From the NCBI GenBank assembly GCA_040755715.1, contig JBFLXN010000160.1, positions 1-6,281 on the forward strand: DNA of 6,281 nucleotides. Direction: 5' to 3'. The notes beneath the pieces were generated by a model that was not told the DNA's origin, made no database searches, and worked only from the letters and a program-made list of their open reading frames with translations. Both the position numbers and the translations under genes were made by a program. Shown here in pieces: positions 1 through 4,929 of this stretch. Every line of letters begins with the position of its first letter. Positions within the stretch are counted from its first letter, which is position 1. The DNA comes from JBFLXN01 sp040755715 [NCBI: Candidatus Edwardsbacteria bacterium] (GTDB taxonomy: Bacteria > Edwardsbacteria > AC1 > JBFLXN01).

Positions 1-13
1 ACTTCTCTTCTCC

Positions 14-60
14 TGCCTGTCTGGGCGGGGCTTCTGAAATAGCCCAAGCCCAGACAGGCA
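14..60. repeat. Long hairpin repeat near the left edge
   Basis: A perfect 13-bp inverted repeat, tgcctgtctgggc at 14-26 and gcccagacaggca at 48-60, is extended inward by gggct (28-32) pairing with agccc (41-45). No T-run follows, so it is not a canonical intrinsic terminator. The words CCCAGACA and ACAGGCA recur in other palindromes of this window (3585-3604, 4831-4917, 5397-5420), so it is best read as an interspersed palindromic repeat lying downstream of a gene that ends before the window. Confidence 0.75.
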
Positions 61-114
61 AACACATCAGCATACTCCTACCTATGAAAATCCTCCATAT
101 CTATCATACTATTT

Positions 115-549
115 TTGACAGTACCTTTTATCCTAGAAAGCGCCTCGGGGGTGCTCTTTGGTGGAGGTCCTTCAAGCGGGGGAAGTTTCATGGAACTCGG
201 CGGACTCTATCTCTTAGGCTATTCCCCGACCGGAGTGGAAGAGGAAGAGAGACTTCCAGAAGTGTCTCTGCCCTTACCAAAAACTTATTCTCTCTCCATT
301 CCATATCCGAATCCATCAAGAGGAAACTTCCGATGTTCTTATGCAGTTCCGACTCCTGGAGGACGGATAGTGTTCAAACTCTACGATGTTACCGGAAGAA
401 TGATAACGGTTTTGAAGGATGGACAAGAAAACCCTGGCTACCACACTCTCAGTTTCAGCAGAGAGACTCTTGCCACTGGTGTCTATTTCTTGCGGATGTC
501 CGCACCGGGAGGAGTCAGGTTCACCAAGAAGATGATTGTCCTTCGGTGA
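115..549 (+). CDS. Short secreted protein with T9SS (Por) C-terminal sorting domain, probably frameshifted at its 5' end
   Basis: The open frame runs from 88 to the TGA at 547-549. Possible starts are TTG 115 (144 aa) and ATG 190 (119 aa); neither has a clear Shine-Dalgarno site. Residues about 57-144 (from TTG) form a type A secretion-system C-terminal sorting domain: YPNPSRG, LYDVTGR, GYHTLSF, TGVYFLRM and a final KKMIVLR. In T9SS bacteria this domain directs a periplasmic protein across the outer membrane and is then removed. The part before it (GGGPSSGGSF, then LYLLGYSPTG) is short, Gly/Ser-rich and has no recognisable enzyme domain. If one A is removed from the A4 run at 87-90, ATG 84 joins this frame and gives MKSSISIILFLTVPFIL, a convincing Sec signal peptide. 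The intact product would then be about 154 aa and exported. The frame break may be an assembly error or a real mutation. The sorting domain call is firm; the function of the rest is unknown. Confidence 0.75.
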   Translation: MTVPFILESASGVLFGGGPSSGGSFMELGGLYLLGYSPTGVEEEERLPEVSLPLPKTYSLSIPYPNPSRGNFRCSYAVPTPGGRIVFKLYDVTGRMITVLKDGQENPGYHTLSFSRETLATGVYFLRMSAPGGVRFTKKMIVLR

Positions 550-601
550 CCTCACCCTGTCTCCCTCTCCTAAAGCGTTAGGAGAGGGAAGGGGAGAGGT
601 C
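548..601. repeat. Palindromic repeat overlapping the stop codon of the T9SS protein
   Basis: The core is a perfect 11-bp stem, ccctctcctaa (563-573) with ttaggagaggg (578-588), and an AGCG loop. An outer stem gacctc (548-553) with gaggtc (596-601) makes the whole 54-bp unit a nested palindrome. Its left end begins inside the TGA stop codon. It is not followed by a T-run, and the actual terminator is the next hairpin. The CCCTCTC/GAGAGGG theme resembles the hairpins at 5590-5669. Confidence 0.7.
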
Positions 602-609
602 AGATGCAC

Positions 610-655
610 GAGGGTGTTTCACAACTATGTTTAATTGTGAGACGCCCTCTTTTTT
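610..655 (+). terminator. Rho-independent terminator after the T9SS protein
   Basis: The 15-bp stem gagggtgtttcacaa (610-624) pairs with ttgtgagacgccctc (635-649) with only two G-U wobbles, has a 10-nt loop and is followed directly by six Ts (650-655). It lies 61 nt past the TGA and would end transcription of the T9SS gene, separating it from the alcohol dehydrogenase unit. Confidence 0.85.
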
Positions 656-703
656 GTCTTGCTTTAGTCTCTCCATTTTTGCTAAAATTACTTTTACGAA
701 TAA

Positions 704-897
704 ACAGATTTAGACAGATGAAAGCGGATGCACACAGATAAATTGACCTTTATGTTGCCGAGCGTAGCGCCACACAAGCAAGCCTGCTCTATCCAGCGAG
801 GTGAGCAAGATTTTCACGAGAAAAAATTTTATATATTCTGTGTTAATCTGTGGCTAAATATCTTGTTATTCCGTGCTTCCGTGGTTAAATATCTTGC
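704..897. repeat. Intergenic repeat element with inverted ends and a tandemly doubled right end
   Basis: This is most of the gene-free stretch 656-915. The left arm acagatttagacaga (704-718) matches the reverse complement of tctgtgttaatctgt (837-851) at 13 of 15 positions. The right end is present twice in tandem: 835-865 and a diverged copy at 868-897 (ATTCCGTGC, then TTCCGTGGTTAAATATCTTG). The same right end (27 of 30 positions) occurs inside the alcohol dehydrogenase gene at 1114-1142. A 63-codon open frame across this stretch (728-919) is judged spurious because it consists of repeat sequence. No convincing promoter is visible. Confidence 0.7.
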
Positions 898-915
898 CGT
901 GGAGTTTAAACAAAG

Positions 916-2067
916 ATGAAGACGATGGTGCTGAATAAGATTTGCAAACTTGAGGAAAATCGGAATCCTTTAGAACTGGTAGATTTGCCAGCCCCTATCT
1001 TAGAAGAAGACAAAATCTCGCAGCCTACGATTTTCAATGAAGCCACAGAACTTCATAGAAAAAATACGGTCATGCCAAAGGCAGAGCCGCTGTGGCGGAA
1101 AAAATTCAGTGAAATTCTGTGTGATTCTGTGGCTAATATCTTAGTCAAGGTTTCAGCCTGCGGCATCTGCCATACCGAATTAGATGAAATTGAAGGTAGA
1201 ACTCCTCCACCCAAATTTCCTATCATTTTGGGCCATCAAATTGTCGGAAGAATAGAAAAGATAGGCAGTAGGGTAACTAAATTCAAAATTGGAGATAGAG
1301 TTGGAATTGCCTGGATTCATTCTGCCTGCGGGAGATGCAAATTCTGCCTTGAAGGCAATGAAAATTTATGTGAAAAATTTCAGGCAACCGGCAGGGATGT
1401 AAATGGAGGCTATGCCCAATATACTACTGTTTCAGAAGATTTTGCCTTTAAAATTCCTGACCTGTTTTCTGATTCAGAAGCCGCACCACTTCTCTGTGCT
1501 GGTGCCATTGGCTATCGCTCTTTGAGATTAACCGGAATGAAAGGCGGAGAGAATCTGGGGCTTGTTGGATTTGGGGCCTCTGCACATCTTGTCATTCAGA
1601 TGGTAAAATATAAATATCCAAACTCAAAGATTTTTGTCTTTGTTAGAAGTGAAGGTGAGAGAAATTTTGCTAAAGAACTCGGAGCCTTTTGGACTGGTGG
1701 AATTGAGGATGAATCGCCAGAAAGATTGAGTTGTGCGATTGACACGACACCCGTTTGGACTCCAATAGTTGAGGCCTTAAAAAACCTAGAAAGAGGTGGA
1801 AGACTAATTATAAATGCTATTCGGAAAGAGGAGGTGGACAAAGATTCTCTTTTGAAATTAGATTATCCTCATCACCTCTGGTTTGAAAAGGAGATAAAGA
1901 GTGTGGCCAATGTTACCAGAAGTGATGTCAGTGAATTTTTGCAATTAGCAGCGGAGATTCCAATTAGACCTGAGGTTCAGGAGTTCAAATTAGAAGAGGC
2001 GAACAAGGCTTTGGTTGAATTGAAGGAAAGAAAGATTCGCGGCGCAAAGGTTTTAAGGATTGAGTAA
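916..2067 (+). CDS. Zn-dependent alcohol dehydrogenase family protein with an in-frame repeat-derived insert
   Basis: Medium-chain, zinc-binding alcohol dehydrogenase (383 aa), predicted to oxidise an alcohol or reduce an aldehyde with NAD(P) in the cytoplasm; the substrate cannot be read from sequence. Catalytic zinc ligands are Cys82 (ACGICHTELD), His107 in GHQIVGR, and probably Cys194 (PLLCAGAIGYRSLRL). The usual GHE is GHQ here. The structural zinc site is Cys138, Cys141, Cys144 and Cys152. The Rossmann motif GLVGFGASAH is at 215-224. These features fit the AdhA-like 'zinc-binding alcohol dehydrogenase family' subgroup, usually about 330-345 aa. The excess is concentrated between ILEED (28-32) and ILVKV (75-79), which are adjacent in ordinary relatives; residues 33-74 overlap a palindromic repeat (see 1041-1142). 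ATG 916 fits the family N-terminus (MKxMVL) and has GGAG at 901-904. The regulator gene follows after 23 bp, so the two may be cotranscribed. The family is certain; whether the enzyme is active with the insert is not. Confidence 0.93.
   Translation: MKTMVLNKICKLEENRNPLELVDLPAPILEEDKISQPTIFNEATELHRKNTVMPKAEPLWRKKFSEILCDSVANILVKVSACGICHTELDEIEGRTPPPKFPIILGHQIVGRIEKIGSRVTKFKIGDRVGIAWIHSACGRCKFCLEGNENLCEKFQATGRDVNGGYAQYTTVSEDFAFKIPDLFSDSEAAPLLCAGAIGYRSLRLTGMKGGENLGLVGFGASAHLVIQMVKYKYPNSKIFVFVRSEGERNFAKELGAFWTGGIEDESPERLSCAIDTTPVWTPIVEALKNLERGGRLIINAIRKEEVDKDSLLKLDYPHHLWFEKEIKSVANVTRSDVSEFLQLAAEIPIRPEVQEFKLEEANKALVELKERKIRGAKVLRIE
1041..1142. repeat. Palindromic repeat inserted in frame within the alcohol dehydrogenase gene
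   Basis: Perfect 10-bp ends, agccacagaa (1041-1050) and ttctgtggct (1125-1134), continue inward imperfectly to about 22 bp. Smaller internal hairpins are tgcc-aaa-ggca (1073-1083) and ccgc-tgt-g-gcgg. Its right part, 1114-1142, matches the intergenic copy at 835-864 in 27 of 30 positions. The coding frame stays open through it, adding the peptide roughly from ISQPTIF to DSVAN (residues about 34-74), just before the first zinc-ligand region. No target duplication is obvious. Confidence 0.75.
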
Positions 2068-2090
2068 GATGAGGAGATTTTGGGAAAATT

Positions 2091-2843
2091 ATGATTACTG
2101 AGAAGGATTTAAAATTCTTGATTGGTCAAGGAGAAGGATATAATTTAGAGTTTAAAGAATCCTTTTCTGATTCCTTAGCCAGAGACATTTGTGCCTTTGC
2201 AAATGCTAACGGTGGTAAAATCCTGCTTGGTGTGGCGGACAATGGCGAAGTGAAAGGCGTAAAAATAACAAACCGTCTAAAATCGCAAATCCATGATACT
2301 ACAAGAAATTTTGACCCAAAGTTTAAAATCTCTTTAGAAGCGGTGAAGAATATTTTAATAACAAATGTTCCCGAGGGAATAAATAAACCGTATTCGGTAA
2401 ATGGGAAATTTTATTTGCGGAACGGACCGAATTCACAACAACTTACGCGGGAGGAAATAAGGGACTTTTTTATCAGTGAAGGTTTAATTCACTTTGATGA
2501 GAAAATCGAACCTAAATTTAACCTGAAAAAGGATTTTAATGAAGAAGCGTATAGAAATTTTTTGCATATATCTAGAATAACTGAGTTGATTAGAAAAATA
2601 ACCTTACTTGAGAATCTGTCTCTTATAGAAGATGATAAATTAAGAAATGCAGGAGTTTTGTTGTTCTGTAAAAGGGTAACGAAATTCTTTGCTCATGCTT
2701 CGGTGGTTTGCTTAACATTTCAAGGAAGGGAGAAAGTAAAAATTTTAGACAGAAAAGAATTTGACAATGATTTATATTCAAATTTTCAAAACGGCTTTAA
2801 TTACTTAGAGAAGAAAAACTGGAGTTGCCTGAAGAAGCTTTGA
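2091..2843 (+). CDS. AlbA_2 (Schlafen-like) domain fragment of the regulator
   Basis: This 250-aa open frame carries the AlbA_2 domain at about residues 14-125: GYNLEFKESF, then ICAFANANGGKILLGVADNG and the closing RNGPNSQQLTREEIRDFF. It continues into the connecting region RNAGVLLFCKR (185-195), typical of this family. The last residues, about KNWSCLKKL, do not resemble relatives and mark out-of-frame reading. ATG 2091 is preceded by GAGGAG at 2071-2076, a long 14-nt spacing. If expressed as is, the product would have the N-terminal domain but no ATPase or winged helix. Confidence 0.8.
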   Translation: MITEKDLKFLIGQGEGYNLEFKESFSDSLARDICAFANANGGKILLGVADNGEVKGVKITNRLKSQIHDTTRNFDPKFKISLEAVKNILITNVPEGINKPYSVNGKFYLRNGPNSQQLTREEIRDFFISEGLIHFDEKIEPKFNLKKDFNEEAYRNFLHISRITELIRKITLLENLSLIEDDKLRNAGVLLFCKRVTKFFAHASVVCLTFQGREKVKILDRKEFDNDLYSNFQNGFNYLEKKNWSCLKKL

Positions 2844-3130
2844 GAGAAGCCTTGTTGAACGCAATCGGGCACAGAGATTATTTCGTAACTACCTCTATCT
2901 TTGTGGAAGTATATTCTGATCGCCTGGAAATTACAAATCCTGGTGGATTAGTTAAAGGATTGAATAAAAGAGACCTCGGGAAGAAAAGTTTACCACGGAA
3001 CAATTTACTTTTTGGTTTAATGCAAAGAATGAATTTGGTCGAAAAGGCTGGGACTGGAATTAAAAGAATGCAGGAGGCGATGGAAAGCTACAAATTAGAA
3101 CTACCGAAAATAGAAATTGATAAGAATTAG
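2825..3130 (+). CDS. GHKL/HATPase_c_4 fragment of the RecG-like regulator
   Basis: This is the second piece of the same gene in the -1 frame; TTG 2825 is only a formal start. It shows the ATPase N-box (ELPEEALREALLNAIGHRDY), the NPGGL nucleotide-binding turn and the KAGTGIKRM glycine loop, in the family order. It ends at TAG 3128 after KIEIDKN, where relatives continue. It would need its own initiation, for which no ribosome site is visible, or a -1 frameshift from the upstream frame near GAAAAAC (2813-2819). It is therefore best treated as part of the broken gene. Confidence 0.65.
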   Translation: MPEEALREALLNAIGHRDYFVTTSIFVEVYSDRLEITNPGGLVKGLNKRDLGKKSLPRNNLLFGLMQRMNLVEKAGTGIKRMQEAMESYKLELPKIEIDKN

Positions 3131-3394
3131 TTCACCATAATTTTCAAAAGACCTGCTCAAAGTTACGAGGAAAGATTTTCCATAAAAACCAGGGAGAAAA
3201 TTAGGGAGAAAACTAGAGAGAAAATATTGCAATTGATAAGAGAAAAAAAAGAAACAACGATAAGAGAACTGTCTGAAAAGACAGGCATATCTGAAAAGGG
3301 CATCGAGTGGCAGATTAATAAATTAAAGAAGGAGGGCGTTTTAAGACGCATCGGCCCGGATAAGGGAGGATACTGGGAAGTTTTAGAGATATGA
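3131..3394 (+). pseudogene. Winged-helix tail of the RecG-like regulator after an in-frame amber codon
   Basis: Directly after TAG 3128-3130 and in the same frame, 87 sense codons remain open: FTIIFKRPAQSYEERF, a KTREKIREKTREKILQLI segment, then a helix-turn-helix beginning TIRELSEKTGISEKG and ending LRRIGPDKGGYWEVLEI before TGA 3392. This is the usual end of the AlbA_2/RecG-like family, including RRIGPDKGG in the wing. A single substitution (for example TGG to TAG) would explain the stop. The tail ends in ATGA, overlapping the next small ORF. Confidence 0.8.
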
Positions 3395-3483
3395 GTAATC
3401 AAAAATTCAAACACAGTTCAATTGTTGAAATTTCAGAAAAGAAGCAATCAGAAGATGGTGTAAAAATCACTAGCGGTCTGTAA
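3391..3483 (+). CDS. 30-codon ORF overlapping the regulator stop, ended by the 3470-3818 element
   Basis: ATG 3391 overlaps the TGA of the regulator frame (ATGA), the classic arrangement for translational coupling. The peptide starts MSNQKFKHSSIVEISEKK and ends at TAA 3481-3483. The last four codons and the stop lie inside the left terminal repeat of the element starting at 3470. The simplest reading is the 5' remnant of a longer gene that was interrupted there. I do not recognise the product. Confidence 0.4.
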   Translation: MSNQKFKHSSIVEISEKKQSEDGVKITSGL

Positions 3484-3517
3484 CATAAATTCGTGAGGTT
3501 TTGTAGTGTAGCTCTTT

Positions 3518-3544
3518 ACCCTGCACATAATTTATGTGCGGGGT
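3518..3544. repeat. Hairpin inside the 3470-3818 element
   Basis: accctgcacataa (3518-3530) and ttatgtgcggggt (3532-3544) form a 13-bp inverted repeat with one T-G wobble and almost no loop. Confidence 0.7.
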
Positions 3545-3584
3545 GAATGGGCGCAGATTTTATTTCTTCTCATCGCATCCATAG

Positions 3585-3604
3585 CCCAGACATTTATGTC
3601 TGGG
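3585..3604. repeat. Hairpin inside the 3470-3818 element
   Basis: cccagacat (3585-3593) and atgtctggg (3596-3604) are perfect 9-bp inverted arms. The CCCAGACA word also occurs in the hairpin at 14-60. Confidence 0.7.
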
Positions 3605-3634
3605 GAATAATGGAAAATAATAAGCAGGCTTTTT

Positions 3635-3654
3635 AAAGGCCGTTAACGGCCTTT
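3635..3654. repeat. Perfect 20-bp palindrome
   Basis: aaaggccgttaacggccttt reads identically on both strands with no spacer and has a GTTAAC centre. It could form a cruciform or bind a dimeric protein; which of these, if any, cannot be told from the sequence. Confidence 0.75.
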
Positions 3655-3680
3655 GAATTCTTTGCTCTATTTCTCTTTTT

Positions 3681-3700
3681 CCCAGTCCTGAAGGACTGGG
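3681..3700. repeat. Hairpin cccagtcc-TGAA-ggactggg
   Basis: Perfect 8-bp arms (3681-3688 and 3693-3700) enclose a TGAA loop. A T-rich stretch begins about 14 nt later (TTTCTTTTTT), too far for a standard terminator. Confidence 0.7.
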
Positions 3701-3738
3701 CTATTGATTAGATTTCTTTTTTGTCTGGCGGGAGCTCC

Positions 3739-3770
3739 CTCGGGCGTCCCGATTTATCGGGACGGGCGAG
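3739..3770. repeat. Hairpin with gtcccgat/atcgggac core
   Basis: Fifteen-base arms at 3739-3753 and 3756-3770 match as inverted copies at 13 of 15 positions, with a perfect gtcccgat/atcgggac core. A related atcccgat/atcgggat hairpin occurs at 6215-6233. Confidence 0.7.
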
Positions 3771-3801
3771 CCTACACTATCACTAAAATTGTTAAACATT
3801 T

Positions 3802-3936
3802 ATGTTACAGAGCACTAGGATCCGGGAAAATTTTGGGAATAAAGGACATTTGTACAACTCCGAACTTCAGACAAAATTAAACGGATTCATCCTGAACGGA
3901 TTCACCGTGAACGGAGATTTCACAAGATGGAATTGA
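3802..3936 (+). CDS. Possible 44-codon ORF containing a five-residue repeat
   Basis: An open frame from ATG 3802 (inside the right terminus of the 3470-3818 element) to TGA 3934-3936 overlaps the start of the HsdR_N gene by 10 nt in another frame. It includes GHLYNSELQTKLNGFILNG and ends VNGDFTRWN; the NGFIL-NGFTV-NGDFT repeat comes from the 15-bp DNA repeats. It could be the 3' remnant of whatever gene the element interrupted at 3470, or a chance frame. I see no recognisable domain and no ribosome site. Confidence 0.2.
   Translation: MLQSTRIRENFGNKGHLYNSELQTKLNGFILNGFTVNGDFTRWN
3880..3919 (+). repeat. Three 15-bp direct repeats just upstream of the HsdR_N gene
   Basis: aacggattca occurs at 3880-3889 and 3895-3904, and a variant aacggagatt at 3910-3919, at an exact 15-bp period. 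The third copy supplies the GGAG (3913-3916) that serves as the ribosome-binding site for ATG 3927. The repeats could act in regulation as iterons or operators, or be a small slippage array. Confidence 0.6.
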
Positions 3937-4760
3937 CGAAAGAAAGAGCAAAGGAAAATCTGGCTAAATTAGTGGAAAAGTTTGAGCGAGAACTATCGGC
4001 TGACCAGATTAAGGAATACAAGGAAGAAGCCACGAAGACAGCATTTATCCAGCCGCTTTTGGAAGATGTGCTGGGCTGGGATGTAACTAATCGGGATGAA
4101 GTAAGCCCGGAAGAGACAGTTTCCCAGGGTAGGGTTGACTACGGACTAAAAGTTGAAGGCAAAATCAAAGTATTTGTTGAAGCAAAACCACCAAAGGCTG
4201 ACCTCAAAAAACACATTGAACAGGCGGTTAGATATGGCTACAACCGAAAAGGCGTGCCTTTTGTTTTGTTGACAGATTTTGAAGAACTGAAACTATTTGA
4301 TGTAACGGTTAAGCCAGATTCAAGAAATCCGCTTAAAGGCTTGAAAATTGATTTACGCTGGAATCAATATCTTCAACAGTTTGACAAGTTATGGTTACTT
4401 TCCAGGCAAGCGGTAATTCAAGGCGAACTTGACAAACTACTTCTCGTAAAACCAAAAGAAAGACTGCCGGTTGATAAGGCAATTCTTGATGACCTCAAGC
4501 GGTGGCGAGAAGCTTTAGCTAAAGATATTTTCAAAAATAATTCAAATCTATTTCATTCAGGAGATTCGGAAAAGGATGCCGATTATCTAAAAGAAATAAC
4601 CCAGCGTATTTTAGACCGCATTATCTTCATCCGTTCCTGCGAAGACCGTGGTCTTGTTCACCGACGTCCGCTGAAAGAATTATTTGAAGAAAGAACCGAG
4701 AGTGTGGGAACGAATACGATGGTCTTTCTTAAAGAAGAATTCAAGCATTATAACAATTAA
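3927..4760 (+). CDS. HsdR_N-type nuclease domain protein, probably the N-terminal remnant of a large type I/IIG restriction-modification enzyme
   Basis: This 277-aa protein begins with the type I restriction enzyme R N-terminal fold. It shows FIQPLLEDVLGWD at 40-52 (Glu46), GRVDYGL with Asp71, VFVEAKPPKADL with Glu85 and Lys87 (the PD-(D/E)xK core), and EQAVRYGY with Gln99 as the RecB-like Q..xY element. This domain cuts DNA in restriction enzymes. The following helical part (about residues 180-277, with RIIFIRSCEDRGLV and TNTMVFLKEEF) matches the region that, in Eco57I-like enzymes of roughly 1000 aa or more, leads into the adenine methyltransferase. Here the frame stops at TAA after HYNN, and no methyltransferase motif is present nearby. 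ATG 3927 is supported by GGAG 10 nt upstream. After the TAA the frame reads KEDLWKDPKITDG and stops again. The gene is therefore probably truncated; a stand-alone nuclease-domain protein is the alternative. Confidence 0.85.
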   Translation: MELTKERAKENLAKLVEKFERELSADQIKEYKEEATKTAFIQPLLEDVLGWDVTNRDEVSPEETVSQGRVDYGLKVEGKIKVFVEAKPPKADLKKHIEQAVRYGYNRKGVPFVLLTDFEELKLFDVTVKPDSRNPLKGLKIDLRWNQYLQQFDKLWLLSRQAVIQGELDKLLLVKPKERLPVDKAILDDLKRWREALAKDIFKNNSNLFHSGDSEKDADYLKEITQRILDRIIFIRSCEDRGLVHRRPLKELFEERTESVGTNTMVFLKEEFKHYNN

Positions 4761-4830
4761 AAAGAGGATTTGTGGAAAGACCCGAAGATTACAGATGGTT
4801 GATTATTAAGGGCTGGCTTGAATGATGTAT

Positions 4831-4917
4831 GGTAAAACAGGCAGGGATGCCTGTGCTACCGAATGCCACAGGCAGGGCAAGGTCAGGCAAGATGCCTGAC
4901 TTACCAGCCTGTGCTAC
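4831..4917. repeat. Array of ACAGGCA/TGCCTGT palindromes
   Basis: Three inverted pairs follow one another: ggta...acaggca (4837-4843) with tgcctgt (4848-4854) and tacc; gtcaggca (4882-4889) with tgcctgac (4893-4900); and, enclosing the latter, acaggc (4868-4873) with gcctgt (4907-4912). The first unit in reverse complement matches 22 of 24 positions of a unit inside the TPR gene (5397-5420). The array occupies most of the gap 4761-4929 between the HsdR_N and TPR fragments and may mark a deletion junction between them. Confidence 0.75.
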
Positions 4918-4929
4918 CCAATACTTTCT

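Larger units (their letters stand above)
2091..3394 (+). pseudogene. AlbA_2 / RecG-like ATP-binding regulator with C-terminal winged helix, broken by a frame change and an amber codon
   Basis: Read as one gene, this encodes the common architecture AlbA_2 (Schlafen-type, N-terminal), then a GHKL-type ATPase region (HATPase_c_4, often annotated as 'ATP-dependent DNA helicase RecG-like' or putative transcriptional regulator), then a winged-helix DNA-binding tail. Two lesions divide it. Near 2804-2819 the reading frame moves by -1. At 3128-3130 an in-frame TAG interrupts, yet the same frame stays open and family-like to TGA 3392-3394. The repaired product is about 434 aa. The linker before the ATPase N-box (NYL to ELPEEALREALLNA) seems shorter than in relatives, and the downstream frame already reads REEKLELPEEAL before the first frame stops looking native. 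A small deletion with net frame change is therefore as likely as a missing A in the A5 run at 2814-2818. It probably acted as a DNA-binding regulator; the target is unknown. Confidence 0.82.
3470..3818. mobile_element. MITE-like 349-bp element with 21-nt terminal inverted repeats and nested hairpins
   Basis: The left end (3470-3490, CTAG...CTGTAACATAAAT) and the right end (3798-3818) are inverted copies matching at 19 of 21 positions, both starting with CTAG. A second inner match, tagtgtagctc (3504-3514) against gagcctacacta (3768-3779), makes the ends about 45-50 bp long overall. The interior has at least five hairpins and no ORF of note, so any movement would need a transposase supplied elsewhere. 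A third copy of the terminus lies at 6157-6177. No clear target duplication is seen apart from the shared CACTAG at both borders. The element fills nearly all of the gene-free stretch between the regulator and the HsdR_N gene. It may alternatively be a cluster of independent palindromes between two terminal copies. Confidence 0.65.

Noticed and set aside
84-581. 165-aa open frame from ATG 84
   Set aside because: After the first few codons it overlaps the T9SS sorting-domain gene in the wrong frame and shows no family pattern. Only its ATG AAA is likely to be real, as the start of the frameshifted gene.
728-919. 63-aa open frame before the alcohol dehydrogenase
   Set aside because: It consists of interspersed repeat sequence, has no ribosome site and no recognisable protein pattern.
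3163-3414. 83-aa minus-strand open frame
   Set aside because: It is antisense to the well-supported winged-helix tail of the regulator.
3681-3730. Intrinsic terminator after the regulator
   Set aside because: The hairpin is good, but the T-rich stretch starts too far from the stem. It is one of many repeats of the same form.
3470-3826. CRISPR-like array
   Set aside because: The repeated hairpins differ in sequence and spacing, and there are no identical direct repeats with unique spacers.
4761-4825. Remnant of the restriction enzyme's C-terminus
   Set aside because: The frame after TAA 4758 reads KEDLWKDPKITDG, and another frame continues LIIKGWLE to TGA 4823. This looks protein-like, but I cannot match it to a family and it is too short to call.
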